In this document: positions 34,708 through 45,771 of the stretch, piece by piece
Layout of the letters: every line of letters starts with the position of its first letter
Numbering within the stretch: position 1 is the stretch's first letter
Origin: Evansella caseinilytica
GTDB taxonomy: Bacteria; Bacillota; Bacilli; Bacillales; Salisediminibacteriaceae
NCBI RefSeq assembly: GCF_900107275.1
Contig: NZ_FNPI01000002.1
Location: forward strand, 310,001-374,000
Length of the DNA stretch: 64,000 nt
Reading direction: 5' to 3'
Program-made: the position numbers and the translations under genes
Notes under the pieces: model-generated
The model's input: the letters and a program-made list of their open reading frames with translations, nothing else
Told to the model about the DNA's origin: nothing
Databases searched by the model: none

Positions 34708-36555
34708 TTGTGCGGTATCACAGGTTGGATCGATTTCCATCGTCCTTTAAGAAATGAGCATAAAGTGATTGAAAACATGAGCGGAACGCTGGGCTTAAGG
34801 GGGCCGGATGCAGCCGCTTCATGGGCGGAAGCGCATGTCGTTTTCGGTCATACCAGACTGATCGTTGTCGATCCGGCGGGAGGCGGTCAGCCGATGACAC
34901 GAAAGCATCGAGGTTTTACTTATACTATTTGTTATAATGGCGAGCTGTATAATACAGAGGATATTCGACAGGAATTGCTTAAACAAGGCTATACATTCCT
35001 GTCTCACTCCGATACGGAGGTGCTGCTGACAGCATACATTCATTGGCGCGAGCAATGTGTTGACATGGTAAACGGGATATTTGCCTTTGCCGTTTGGGAT
35101 GAGGAGAGAAACCACGTTTTCCTCGCTAGGGACCGTCTAGGAGTGAAACCATTATTTTTCCATAAACTAGGAGAAGGGCTGTTGTTTGCTTCGGAGATGA
35201 AAGCCATTTTACAGCATCCTGACGTTGCCGCCGCCGTTGATGAGGAAGGCCTCAGAGAAATTCTCGGCCTCAGTCCGTCAAGAACGCCGGGACACGGTGT
35301 ATATAAAGGAATGGAGGAACTGCGGCCGGCTCACTGGATGCGTGTTTCGACGGACGGCATCGTCACCCGCCGGTACTGGCAGGTGAAAAGCGAAAAACAT
35401 ACTGATTCCGTAGAAGAAACCGCGGAATACGTCCGCGCGCTTGTCGTGGACGCTGTTGAGCGCCAGCTTGTGTCAGATGTTCCGGTAGGCACGTTTTTAT
35501 CCGGGGGAGTGGATTCCAGCGCAATCACTGCCATTGCAGCACAATTTTATCAAAAAAATGACCGCGGTACGTTAAAAACATACTCCATCGATTATGAAGA
35601 AAACGAGAAGTATTTCAGAACGAGCAAGTTTCAGCCGAATGCAGATGCACCATGGATAAAATTAATGACGGAGAATTTTCGGACAGATCACCGCGGCTGC
35701 GTGATTGCCAATGAAGTGCTTTATGATTATTTGCATGCTGCCGTCATGGTAAGGGATCTTCCGGGAATGGCGGATATTGATTCCTCACTGCTCTGGTTCT
35801 GCCGGCAAATCAAACAGGAGGTTACAGTCGGCCTTTCGGGAGAATGCGCCGATGAAATTTTTGGCGGTTATCCGTGGTTTCATGACGAGCGCCTGATGAA
35901 TCGGCCGATTTTTCCATGGATGACTTCTGTTTTGGAACGGGAAGCAATGCTGCAAGAACGGTGGAAAAGCCGTTTGAACTTACAGGCATATGCGGAGCAG
36001 CGCTACCAGGAGACATTAGCGGAGGTGCCGCTGCTTCCGGAAGAAACAGGAATCGATAAAAAGCGGCGGGAATTATTTTATGTCAATATGATCTGGTTCA
36101 TGACGACTTTGCTTGACCGGAAAGACCGCATGAGCATGGGGGCAAGCTTAGAGGTAAGGGTACCGTTTGCCGACCATCGTCTCGTGGAGTACGTATGGAA
36201 CATTCCATGGGAAATGAAAATGCATGGTAACAGAGAAAAGGGTATTTTGCGAAAAGCGCTGGAAGGAATATTGCCGGAGGAGATTCTTTATCGGAAAAAA
36301 AGTCCGTACCCGAAAACGCATCATCCTGTGTACACTCAAGCGGTAACGAACAGTCTCTCAGAAATCGTTCGAAACGGTGATACACCGTTATTGGAGCTGT
36401 TTGACAAAAAAGCTTTGGAGCAACTGGTCGAAACAAACGGAGCATCGTTTGCAAGACCGTATTTCGGTCAGTTGATGACTGGTCCGCAGCTGATTGCCCA
36501 CCTGATTCAACTCCATATCTGGCTGACGGAGTACGGAGTGGAATTGAAGGAATAA
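34708..36555 (+). CDS. asnO: Asparagine synthetase, AsnO (YisO) type
   Basis: Length 615 aa, almost the same as B. subtilis AsnO (614) and very similar along the whole chain (for example LEVRVPFADHRLVEYVWNIP). TTG start at 34708 after GAGGG; Cys2 is the glutaminase nucleophile. The glutamine amidotransferase domain covers residues 1-210, the synthetase domain follows with the PP-loop SGGVDSS and GLSGECADEIFGGY. It makes asparagine from aspartate, ATP and glutamine; the AsnO branch is used during sporulation in B. subtilis. Ends at a bidirectional terminator. Confidence 0.92.
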   Translation: MCGITGWIDFHRPLRNEHKVIENMSGTLGLRGPDAAASWAEAHVVFGHTRLIVVDPAGGGQPMTRKHRGFTYTICYNGELYNTEDIRQELLKQGYTFLSHSDTEVLLTAYIHWREQCVDMVNGIFAFAVWDEERNHVFLARDRLGVKPLFFHKLGEGLLFASEMKAILQHPDVAAAVDEEGLREILGLSPSRTPGHGVYKGMEELRPAHWMRVSTDGIVTRRYWQVKSEKHTDSVEETAEYVRALVVDAVERQLVSDVPVGTFLSGGVDSSAITAIAAQFYQKNDRGTLKTYSIDYEENEKYFRTSKFQPNADAPWIKLMTENFRTDHRGCVIANEVLYDYLHAAVMVRDLPGMADIDSSLLWFCRQIKQEVTVGLSGECADEIFGGYPWFHDERLMNRPIFPWMTSVLEREAMLQERWKSRLNLQAYAEQRYQETLAEVPLLPEETGIDKKRRELFYVNMIWFMTTLLDRKDRMSMGASLEVRVPFADHRLVEYVWNIPWEMKMHGNREKGILRKALEGILPEEILYRKKSPYPKTHHPVYTQAVTNSLSEIVRNGDTPLLELFDKKALEQLVETNGASFARPYFGQLMTGPQLIAHLIQLHIWLTEYGVELKE

Positions 36556-36640
36556 CGTTTATCTACACACTGACGCACACGAACGAAGCTTCCACGAGGT
36601 GGCGGTGGTATGTTTATTTCGGCAGCTGTTATATGGAATA

Positions 36641-36680
36641 GAGATGTGCAAAAATGCTTTTTTATCATTTTGCACATCTC
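36641..36680. terminator. Bidirectional terminator between asnO and the small membrane gene
   Basis: GAGATGTGCAAAA and TTTTGCACATCTC around a T-rich loop, with A/T runs on both sides. Confidence 0.85.
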
Positions 36681-36713
36681 CTTTAAAAAAGTTTACTTTT
36701 GATCTGTCCCACC

Positions 36714-36884
36714 TTAAAATTTATATACCATGTTTCGTATAAAAGATTCAATAACAATGTTTATCAAAGGTGCAACAAATACTTTTTTAGCAAGAATAGA
36801 CATGAAAAGCCCGAATCCAATTATTATAAGCGGAACAATGAACAACTGCATTAGAAAAGGGTCTATTGATTCAATAAATTCCAT
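36714..36884 (-). CDS. Small membrane protein, DUF2651-like, 56 aa
   Basis: ATG at 36884 lies seven bases after AAGGAGG. The protein has one or two hydrophobic helices: FIVPLIIIGFGLFMSILAKK, then VAPLINIVIESFI. It resembles the first part of DUF2651 proteins such as YbeF, which are about 78 aa, so it may be truncated at the C terminus. Function unknown. Divergent from the SDR gene at 36980. Confidence 0.65.
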   Translation of the reverse strand: MEFIESIDPFLMQLFIVPLIIIGFGLFMSILAKKVFVAPLINIVIESFIRNMVYKF

Positions 36885-36979
36885 AACATTCCTCCTTGCC
36901 ATTTATCGCAGTTTCTCACATATATATCCTTGTTTATCCAAAAAGCAGAAATCATTTTTACAATGAGGTGATGACAAAC

Positions 36980-37723
36980 ATGACGAAATGGGAAAAGAAA
37001 GTGGTTCTCGTGACCGGCGCTGCAAACGGAATCGGCAAGGCGGTAGCTGCTGCCTATGCGGCAGCGAACGCGCATGTGTTTATCGTCGATATTGATAAGG
37101 AGCACGGCGAATCATTGGCGGCAGAGCTTGCGGAAAAACGACTCAGCGCAACGTTTTTGTACGGTGACGTTGCTAAAGAAACAGATGTACATACGATTTT
37201 TGAAACAATGAAGCAAACGCATGATACTGTTGATATTATCATCAATAATGCCGGAATATCAGCTTTTACTCCATTGGAAAAGCTGTCGTTTGCCGAATGG
37301 GAAAAGGTGATTCACACGAATGTTACTAGTGTTTTTTTGTTTGCAAAATTTGGTGTGCCAAGGATGCCGGAAGGGGCGGCTATCGTCAATATTGCTTCAA
37401 CCAGGGCGCTGATGTCGGAGCCTAATTCAGAGGCTTACGCTGCTTCAAAAGGTGGAATCGTTGCCTTGACCCACGCATTGGCTGCCACCTTGGCGAAAAA
37501 CAGAATCCGTGTGAATGCCATAAGCCCAGGCTGGATTGAAGCAGGAAATGATCAGGAACTTCGTGAAGTAGATCATCTGCAGCATTTATCCGGCCGGGTC
37601 GGAAAACCGGAAGACATTGTTCGAGCATGCTTTTATTTAACTGATCCGGAAAATACGTTTGTCACAGGTGAAAATCTCGTTATCGACGGAGGAATGACGA
37701 AAAAAATGATTTATCTCGATTGA
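36980..37723 (+). CDS. Short-chain dehydrogenase/reductase
   Basis: Length 247 aa from the ATG at 36980, nine bases after GAGGTG. A second ATG at 36971 abuts that site. TGAANGIGK, NNAGIS, Ser in NIASTR, and YAASKGG give the SDR catalytic set. The C-terminal GENLVIDGGM is typical of the FabG-like branch. The substrate is unknown. It has its own terminator and no operon partner. Confidence 0.88.
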   Translation: MTKWEKKVVLVTGAANGIGKAVAAAYAAANAHVFIVDIDKEHGESLAAELAEKRLSATFLYGDVAKETDVHTIFETMKQTHDTVDIIINNAGISAFTPLEKLSFAEWEKVIHTNVTSVFLFAKFGVPRMPEGAAIVNIASTRALMSEPNSEAYAASKGGIVALTHALAATLAKNRIRVNAISPGWIEAGNDQELREVDHLQHLSGRVGKPEDIVRACFYLTDPENTFVTGENLVIDGGMTKKMIYLD

Positions 37724-37828
37724 CCGGCTGCAGGGATTCGAATGCGGTGTATCTGTAACGGTGCGGGGTTCAGCCAGCCATGAAGTCAGATTCAGGGATG
37801 GAAGGCTGTTGTTTATCTATTTTATGGT

Positions 37829-37861
37829 GGCCCAAGTTGTTCGTATGACTTGGGCATTTTT
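37829..37861 (+). terminator. Terminator downstream of the SDR gene
   Basis: GCCCAAGT and ACTTGGGC with a ten-base loop, then ATTTTT. Confidence 0.8.
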
Positions 37862-38039
37862 CTATTTGTTACAAAATAGTATGTGATCTACCAGTGAATT
37901 CATCCTTACTAAAACAAACTACCAGGTGTTATCCTGTGGGCGGAAAAATCTTTCAGTAGCATATGGACCGGATAAACAAGAAACAAGAGAAAATCGCAGT
38001 TAGTTTTTCATAAGCCCAAGAGAAGCGGAAAAACGGCGT

Positions 38040-38067
38040 TTGACTTTACATTGTACTATGTTAGGAT
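38040..38067 (+). promoter_or_regulatory. Promoter of the BCCT-TetR-hydrolase operon
   Basis: TTGACT at 38040-38045, 16-base spacer, TAGGAT at 38062-38067, followed 16 bases later by the first operator. Confidence 0.5.
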
Positions 38068-38083
38068 GGACGTGTACGCGAGA

Positions 38084-38112
38084 TGAACATGTTCATTAAA
38101 TGAACGTGTTCA
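38084..38112 (+). promoter_or_regulatory. Paired palindromic operators, likely for the TetR regulator at 39696
   Basis: TGAACATGTTCA (38084-38095, perfect palindrome) and TGAACGTGTTCA (38101-38112, outer five bases palindromic) are 17 bases apart centre to centre, just after the promoter and before the BCCT start. A TetR-family repressor is encoded in the same operon. Confidence 0.7.
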
Positions 38113-38147
38113 TGAAATTACTTATTAATGGGAGGAATGTGAACTAC

Positions 38148-39677
38148 ATGAATTACTCAAAGGTGGAAAAGTCGATATTTTGGCCGTCATTAATTTTAAT
38201 TGTGAGTGCCACCGTGCTACTTGTTATTTTTAGAGAAAGCGCAGGACCGCTCTTGGAGTCGTGGTTGCAAGGAATAACGTACCGTTTGGATTGGGCATTT
38301 GAATTGTTAACAATCGGACTTTTTATCATCTTATTATGGCTAATGCTAGGCAGATACAGCCGAGTGAAATTGGGAGGGGCTGCTGATCAGCCTGAGTTTT
38401 CCAGGTTCAGCTGGGGAGGCATGTTATTCTCGGCAAGTATGGGGACGAGTATTATGTTTTGGTCCATCGTTGAACCGCTGTATTATTACACGTGGCCGCC
38501 ATTTGGAATCGATGCTGCGTCGAATACAGCTGCGGAGTATGCAGTCAGTTACGGATTATTTCACTGGGGGATTTCCGCATGGGCATTATATGCCTTGCCA
38601 GCTGTGGTAATGGCTTACAGTTTCTATGTTCTTAAAAATCCTTCATTAAAAATCAGTTCTGCCTGCCGAGGTGTGCTTGGAAAACACGCGGATGGGTTTA
38701 TTGGAAAAGCGATTGATGTACTTGTAATTTGGAGTATGATTGGCGGCTTAGGGACCTCTCTTGGCCTAGGTGTTCCAATGGTATCAACCGTGCTTGGAAA
38801 TTTATTAGGGATTGAAGTTTCCTTATGGTTAAACATTGTTATTATTATCATATGGACGTTTATTTTCAGCATAAGTGCTTATTTTGGTTTGTATAAAGGG
38901 ATTCGTAAATTAAGTGATTTGAATATTTATCTAGCCCTTGGATTAGCTGTTTTCGTGATCATTGCAGGACCGACGCTTTTTATCTTATCGTACTTTACTA
39001 ACAGCCTTGGCCTGATGTTCGATAATTTTCTGCTTATGAGCCTGTACACTGATCCGATTAATCAAAGTGGCTTTCCACAGGCATGGACAGTATTTTATTG
39101 GGCATGGTTTGCGGCGACAGCACCGTTCATCGGTATTTTCGTGGCAAGAATTTCAAAAGGCCGGACCCTGCGCGAGCTTGTGTTTAACGTGTTGCTCTGG
39201 GGCTCTCTCGGCAGTTGGCTTTATTTTGCAGTTTTCGGCGGGTATGCGATGGATTTACAGCTGACAGGCAAGGTAGATTTAATAGGCATCCAGGCAGAAT
39301 CAGGGGACCCATCGGTCATTGTAGCAGTTTTAAATTCCTTGCCAATGCCTGTATTAGTGTCGATTTTCTTCGTTATCCTTGGCTTTATTTTCTTGGCTAC
39401 ATCTCTTGACTCTGCCAGTTATGTCATCGCTAGTGTCGCTACTCAGGAATTGAGCCCAGAATCGGAACCGGCACGCTGGCACCGACTCATGTGGGGGATA
39501 CTTTTATCGGCACTAGCCATCAGTCTCACCATGACTGGCGGATTAAATGTTGTGCAAACGTCCTCTGTGCTTGTGGCAGTGCCTGTCCTCATTATGTATA
39601 TTCTTATGTCTTTGTCATTGATAAAATGGTTGAAGGAGAATGAAAGTAAACATGTGTATGTAAAGGATGAAAAGTAA
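38148..39677 (+). CDS. BCCT family transporter (betaine/carnitine/choline type)
   Basis: Length 509 aa from the ATG at 38148, 12 bases after GGAGG; an upstream ATG at 38100 lies in the operator. Twelve membrane helices. The BCCT signature reads WTVFYWAWFAATAPFIGIFV followed by ARISKGRTLRE. FHWGISAWALYALPAVVMAY is the conserved stretch near helix 3. Members import quaternary ammonium or sulphonium compounds with sodium or protons. The first gene of an operon with TetR and a CocE-type hydrolase. Confidence 0.92.
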   Translation: MNYSKVEKSIFWPSLILIVSATVLLVIFRESAGPLLESWLQGITYRLDWAFELLTIGLFIILLWLMLGRYSRVKLGGAADQPEFSRFSWGGMLFSASMGTSIMFWSIVEPLYYYTWPPFGIDAASNTAAEYAVSYGLFHWGISAWALYALPAVVMAYSFYVLKNPSLKISSACRGVLGKHADGFIGKAIDVLVIWSMIGGLGTSLGLGVPMVSTVLGNLLGIEVSLWLNIVIIIIWTFIFSISAYFGLYKGIRKLSDLNIYLALGLAVFVIIAGPTLFILSYFTNSLGLMFDNFLLMSLYTDPINQSGFPQAWTVFYWAWFAATAPFIGIFVARISKGRTLRELVFNVLLWGSLGSWLYFAVFGGYAMDLQLTGKVDLIGIQAESGDPSVIVAVLNSLPMPVLVSIFFVILGFIFLATSLDSASYVIASVATQELSPESEPARWHRLMWGILLSALAISLTMTGGLNVVQTSSVLVAVPVLIMYILMSLSLIKWLKENESKHVYVKDEK

Positions 39678-39695
39678 GGAGGGCTTACCTAAAGA

Positions 39696-40418
39696 ATGGG
39701 CAAAGGAAAAAAGGAAATTCAACGTGCCCGTATGTGGCGGTATTTTCTTGATGCGGCAACAGAGGTTATTGAAGAAGAGGGAATTCAAAACGTAACCATC
39801 CGGAAAATTGCTGATAAAGCAGGTTATACGAGCTCAACAGCCTATAATTATTTTAAGGATCTCTCTCATTTAAAATTTTTTGCTGCAATGCGCTTTACAA
39901 CAGATTATTTAAATGAATTACCTGAATATATGAAAAGGGGAGAAAATACTGTTGATAAATGGCTGTATGCGTGGGAGTGCTTTTGTAAGCATTCCTTCGA
40001 GCAGCCAGAAATTTATTCAGTGATTTTTATGGATAATCTAGGAACTGAATCAGAGGAGTTACTGAGTCATTATTATGATGTCTACAAGGATGATTTAAGT
40101 GGGTTGCCAGAAACGATACAGGCAATCATTATGCAGCATCATTTTTCAACACGAAGTGCCCTTTATATTCAAGGCGCTGTAGAAGAAGGCTTTATTGAGC
40201 AAAAAGATGTGACGCTCATCGCCGATATGACGTTGATGATCTGGAAAGGGATGATGAACACCTATATGAACCGGCGACGGACAGAGACAAAGCAAGAAGC
40301 GGCAGGTCGTACAGTTCGTTTCGTTCAAGAATGTGTTTTCCGGGCTGTTAATCCATCGCGTCGTAAAGAATTGGCTTTTAATTGTAAGTACGGAAAGGAT
40401 GACATTGGTGGTTTTTAA
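39696..40418 (+). CDS. TetR family transcriptional regulator
   Basis: Length 240 aa. Helix-turn-helix at residues about 30-60 (VTIRKIADKAGYTSSTAYNYF), then an all-helical ligand domain. AAGGAGGG lies 12 bases before the ATG. Placed between the transporter and the hydrolase, it very likely represses their operon through the two palindromes at 38084-38112 and releases DNA when it binds the imported substrate or a product. Confidence 0.9.
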   Translation: MGKGKKEIQRARMWRYFLDAATEVIEEEGIQNVTIRKIADKAGYTSSTAYNYFKDLSHLKFFAAMRFTTDYLNELPEYMKRGENTVDKWLYAWECFCKHSFEQPEIYSVIFMDNLGTESEELLSHYYDVYKDDLSGLPETIQAIIMQHHFSTRSALYIQGAVEEGFIEQKDVTLIADMTLMIWKGMMNTYMNRRRTETKQEAAGRTVRFVQECVFRAVNPSRRKELAFNCKYGKDDIGGF

Positions 40419-42462
40419 TATTAAGGATTCACAAAAAAGGCGGATAAAAACGGAATTTTCCCGAAAAGTAGAAAAAAGAGAGCATGTGTGGGTTCCGATG
40501 TCTGATGGAAGGAAGCTTGCTGCCACCATTTGGTTGCCCGCAGATGCTGGAGACAATCCAGTCCCGGCGATTTTGGAATATATCCCTTATAGGAAGAATG
40601 ATTTCACAGCGATCCGGGATTCTGTGAGGCATCCTTATTTTGCAGGGCACGGGTACGCTAGCATCCGTGTGGATATCGGTGGTACAGGGGATTCTGACGG
40701 TTACCTTAAGGATGAATATTTAAAGCAGGAACAAGATGATGCGTTAGAGGTGTTGAGCTGGATTGAAAAGCAGCCGTGGAGTACTGGAGCTGTCGGTATG
40801 ATTGGAAAATCGTGGGGTGGTTTCAGCAGTTTACAAGTGGCAGCGCGACAACACCCCGCACTGAAAGCGATTATAACCCTTTGTTCAACTGACGATCGCT
40901 ATGCTGATGATGTTCATTATCGTGGCGGTAATGTTCTTGCTTCGGATATGCTTTGGTGGGCTTCCACAATGTTCGTATACAACGCACGCCCTCAAGACCC
41001 AGAGGTGGTTGGAGATACATGGAAAAAAAACTGGCTTGAGCGCTTGGAAAAAACGCCTCCGTTTGTAGAAGAATGGCTTCGTCATCAAAGACGTGATGCG
41101 TATTGGAAACACGGTTCCGTTTGTGAAAACATTGAGGATATTACCATTCCCGTTTTTGCTGTGAGCGGTTGGCAGGACGGTTATACAGACGCAGTTTTCC
41201 GCCTCATTCAACAATTGCCGGGTGAAAGTAAAGGCCTCATTGGTCCTTGGGCGCATGAATACCCTGAAGTGGCGACACCTGAGCCGGCGGTTGGATTTTT
41301 ACAAGAATGCTTGCGTTGGTGGGGTTGCTGGTTGAAAGGGGAGGATACCGGTATTATGGAGGAGCCGAAGCTCACTTCTTGGATACAAGATAGCGAACGG
41401 CCTAAAGTCACATACGATGAACGTCCCGGAAAATGGGTGGCGGATCATAGCTGGCCGTCAGAACATGTTACTAGTCGCCCGTATTGGTTATCGAACGGCA
41501 ATCTTACAAAAGAGCCGGTGGCGAAAAATGAAGAGACGCTTATTCCGAGCATGCAAGCGCATGGTTTCTATTTCGGTGTGTTTTGTCCGTTCGGACAGCC
41601 GGGGGATATGCCTGCGGATCAGCGTCTGGAGAACGGTAAAGCAGTCATCTTTACTTCCGACCCCTTGGAGGAATCAATCGAGCTGTTAGGACATCCGATG
41701 TTTCATGCGGAGCTTTCCGCAGATCAGGAGAATGCCTTATTAGCAGTTCGATTGATGGATAAAGCTCCCACTGGTGAATCGACGTTAATCAGTTGGGGAA
41801 TGCTTAATTTGACACATCGGAATTCACATGAATGTCCAGAAAAATTGGTGAAAGGCCAACGCTATCATGTGGAAGTAAAGCTGGATGCCCTTGGTCAGCA
41901 AATTCCGAAAGGCCATCGTATTGAAATAGCCGTTGCCCCTACTTACTGGCCCTCAGCGTGGCCGTCACCAAAACCGGTTAATTTAACGTTATATTGTGGA
42001 GAGGACACACGAATAGCGTTACCTGTCCGTACACCCCACGAGGGAGATAAAAAAGCGGACCGATTTGATGCTCCAGAAACTGCCCAAGTCATGGATCGTG
42101 AAATTATTAGAAACGAAGATCGAACCAGGCAGATTATCCACGAACCTGTAACAGGAGAATGGATCCTAAGTGATTATTCGGACGAAGGAGAACGGTTGCT
42201 TCCAGAAAATGGACTTCGATATGGTAGTAAAAATAAAAATGTATGGTCCATTAAGGAAGGTGATCCTTTATCAGCACGCAATCGTTGTGAATGGGAATTG
42301 ACCATCGGCCGCGGGCAGTGGCGAATAAAATTGGAGACCGACAGCGAGATGTGGTGTGATGAGACAAATTTTTATCTTGTTAATTCACTTGCTGCTTTTG
42401 AAGACGATAAAAAAATCTTCTCAAAAACATGGGAGACATCTATAGAAAGGGATCATGTTTAA
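40408..42462 (+). CDS. CocE/NonD family (S15-like) hydrolase
   Basis: About 684 aa. The likely start is GTG at 40408 or TTG at 40405 after GGAAAGG (40392-40398); the ATG at 40399 abuts that site. An alpha/beta-hydrolase domain has the nucleophile elbow GKSWGG (Ser135). A helical cap and a C-terminal jelly-roll domain follow, as in cocaine esterase and X-prolyl dipeptidyl peptidase. It hydrolyses an ester or amide bond inside the cell. The operon suggests the substrate is brought in by the BCCT carrier. It overlaps the tetR end by about ten bases. Confidence 0.88.
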   Translation: MVFNIKDSQKRRIKTEFSRKVEKREHVWVPMSDGRKLAATIWLPADAGDNPVPAILEYIPYRKNDFTAIRDSVRHPYFAGHGYASIRVDIGGTGDSDGYLKDEYLKQEQDDALEVLSWIEKQPWSTGAVGMIGKSWGGFSSLQVAARQHPALKAIITLCSTDDRYADDVHYRGGNVLASDMLWWASTMFVYNARPQDPEVVGDTWKKNWLERLEKTPPFVEEWLRHQRRDAYWKHGSVCENIEDITIPVFAVSGWQDGYTDAVFRLIQQLPGESKGLIGPWAHEYPEVATPEPAVGFLQECLRWWGCWLKGEDTGIMEEPKLTSWIQDSERPKVTYDERPGKWVADHSWPSEHVTSRPYWLSNGNLTKEPVAKNEETLIPSMQAHGFYFGVFCPFGQPGDMPADQRLENGKAVIFTSDPLEESIELLGHPMFHAELSADQENALLAVRLMDKAPTGESTLISWGMLNLTHRNSHECPEKLVKGQRYHVEVKLDALGQQIPKGHRIEIAVAPTYWPSAWPSPKPVNLTLYCGEDTRIALPVRTPHEGDKKADRFDAPETAQVMDREIIRNEDRTRQIIHEPVTGEWILSDYSDEGERLLPENGLRYGSKNKNVWSIKEGDPLSARNRCEWELTIGRGQWRIKLETDSEMWCDETNFYLVNSLAAFEDDKKIFSKTWETSIERDHV

Positions 42463-42949
42463 TTTTTAGTAGCAGCCATCGTCAAGAGTCAATATTGGCT
42501 CATCGAGGGTGCTGGTGTCAGAGCTTGTTTCAGATGCACATGCTGCTTCTAGCAAGGGTCAGGCGGGTAAAATTGCAACGGAGATCAGCTGCAAACTGAT
42601 AGTAGAACCACCGTTTTTCCTGAGAGCGCGAAAAGAAGTTGATCATTTCAAAATCTGACTCCCGAAGCCGTCAGGAGTTTTCATGAACAAAACAGTCTTT
42701 GAAGACGTAGTCTGGGAAAGAGGGAAAGAATAGCGGCTAAGCTGCCTGCTAAAATGTACTGGATAAAGCTATCTTGTTCTAGAAAAGGATAAAGCTGTGG
42801 TAAAAGCTAAAATTTTTTTACAAAGTATAAAGATAAGGGCTTTCTCTTGTCTCTTTCTTGTGAGCAATGTGTTGATGTCTGTCCGCGATGGCATTGGTAG
42901 GATAGCTAGTAAAATCGCAGCTACACTGTATTGAATAGCGTATTGCATC
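42463..42949. other. Gene-free, possibly decayed stretch
   Basis: About 490 bases with no gene I can support. Short frames on the + strand give gene-like pieces broken by stops, for example VSDAHAASSKGQAGKIATEI near 42525 and SNVLMSVRDGIGRIASKIAA near 42865. They do not share a frame, so this may be the remnant of a lost gene. Confidence 0.35.
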
Positions 42950-42990
42950 GGAGGTATCTCAAGGGTGTTATCCCTTATTGAGATACCTCC
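42950..42990. terminator. Perfect 13-bp hairpin below the purine permease gene
   Basis: GGAGGTATCTCAA with its exact complement. It is related in sequence to the GTGTCTC hairpins at 8606, 13898 and 60912. Confidence 0.65.
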
Positions 42991-43065
42991 ATTTTATTAC
43001 ACTCTAATACGGTGTTTTGCTGCCGCTCCGTTATTGCCAGCACGGCGGTATTGTTCAGTGTTGTC

Positions 43066-45283
<2,218 letters not shown>

Positions 45284-45343
45284 TCAGCTCGCGCCGGAGA
45301 AGCCGGCTGTGCTGCTTTCGTCCTGAGCAGCCTGAAGTAAACA

Positions 45344-45400
45344 AATAAAAACCCGAGCGGAGCGCTCACCTGTCCTGCAAGTGAACGATCATCTCGAGTT
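45344..45400 (-). terminator. Riboswitch-controlled terminator before xpt
   Basis: On the complement, ACTCGAG...CTCGGGT closes a long hairpin with an inner GTTCAC/GTGAGC stem, and TTTTT follows at 45346-45350. It sits between the aptamer and xpt. Confidence 0.85.
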
Positions 45401-45479
45401 ATTGGCTGAGACGAAAAGCAAGAGACTTATATAAGCTTGTAACCAAGTATACATAAGCCGCATGTTTTCACGATCTTCA

Positions 45480-45546
45480 CTCGTAGTCAAACAATTTTCG
45501 GTCGTTTGGTAGAGACTTGTGAGCCATATTCTCACAGTTATACGAG
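45480..45546 (-). promoter_or_regulatory. Purine (guanine/xanthine-type) riboswitch aptamer
   Basis: On the complement: closing stem CTCGTA/TACGAG; ATGGCTCACAAGTCTCTACC and the TTGACTACGAG segment. The two loops (CTCACAG region and GACCGAAAATTG) are the usual kissing loops. The specificity position is C (GACTACGAG), so it binds guanine or xanthine rather than adenine. It controls xpt and the permease. Confidence 0.93.
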
Positions 45547-45572
45547 TCTATAAAGTTTGTAAGATGGATTTG

Positions 45573-45600
45573 ATTATAGCATAATCGTGCAATGATGCAA
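45573..45600 (-). promoter_or_regulatory. Promoter of xpt
   Basis: On the complement, TTGCAT at 45600-45595 and TATAAT at 45578-45573, 16-base spacer, with a TG extension. It is located just upstream of the aptamer. Confidence 0.75.
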
Positions 45601-45606
45601 ACCCTT

Positions 45607-45650
45607 TTTTCCGAACTTAATTTCATGTTTTTAAAAAAATGTTCGTGAAT
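45607..45650. promoter_or_regulatory. Pair of PurR boxes upstream of the xpt promoter
   Basis: TTTTCCGAACTTA (45607-45619) and, inverted, ATTCACGAACATT on the complement (45638-45650) match the PurBox AWWWCCGAACWWT with two mismatches each. Inverted orientation and 18-base spacing are those of a PurR control site. Confidence 0.6.
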
Positions 45651-45721
45651 TTAGTGGGAAATTCAAAAAATTAGTAGCCGTTAATATGTAGTGGCTGTTT
45701 TAGACATGTAATCTGTATGAA

Positions 45722-45756
45722 GAAGCTCCGGCGTTTTCGGGCCCGGAGCTTTTGAG
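45722..45756 (-). terminator. Terminator of the permease pair
   Basis: AAGCTCCGG and CCGGAGCTT enclose an 11-base loop, about 15 bases below the stop at 45772 (complement strand). Confidence 0.7.
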
Positions 45757-45771
45757 GGAATTATAGAAAAC

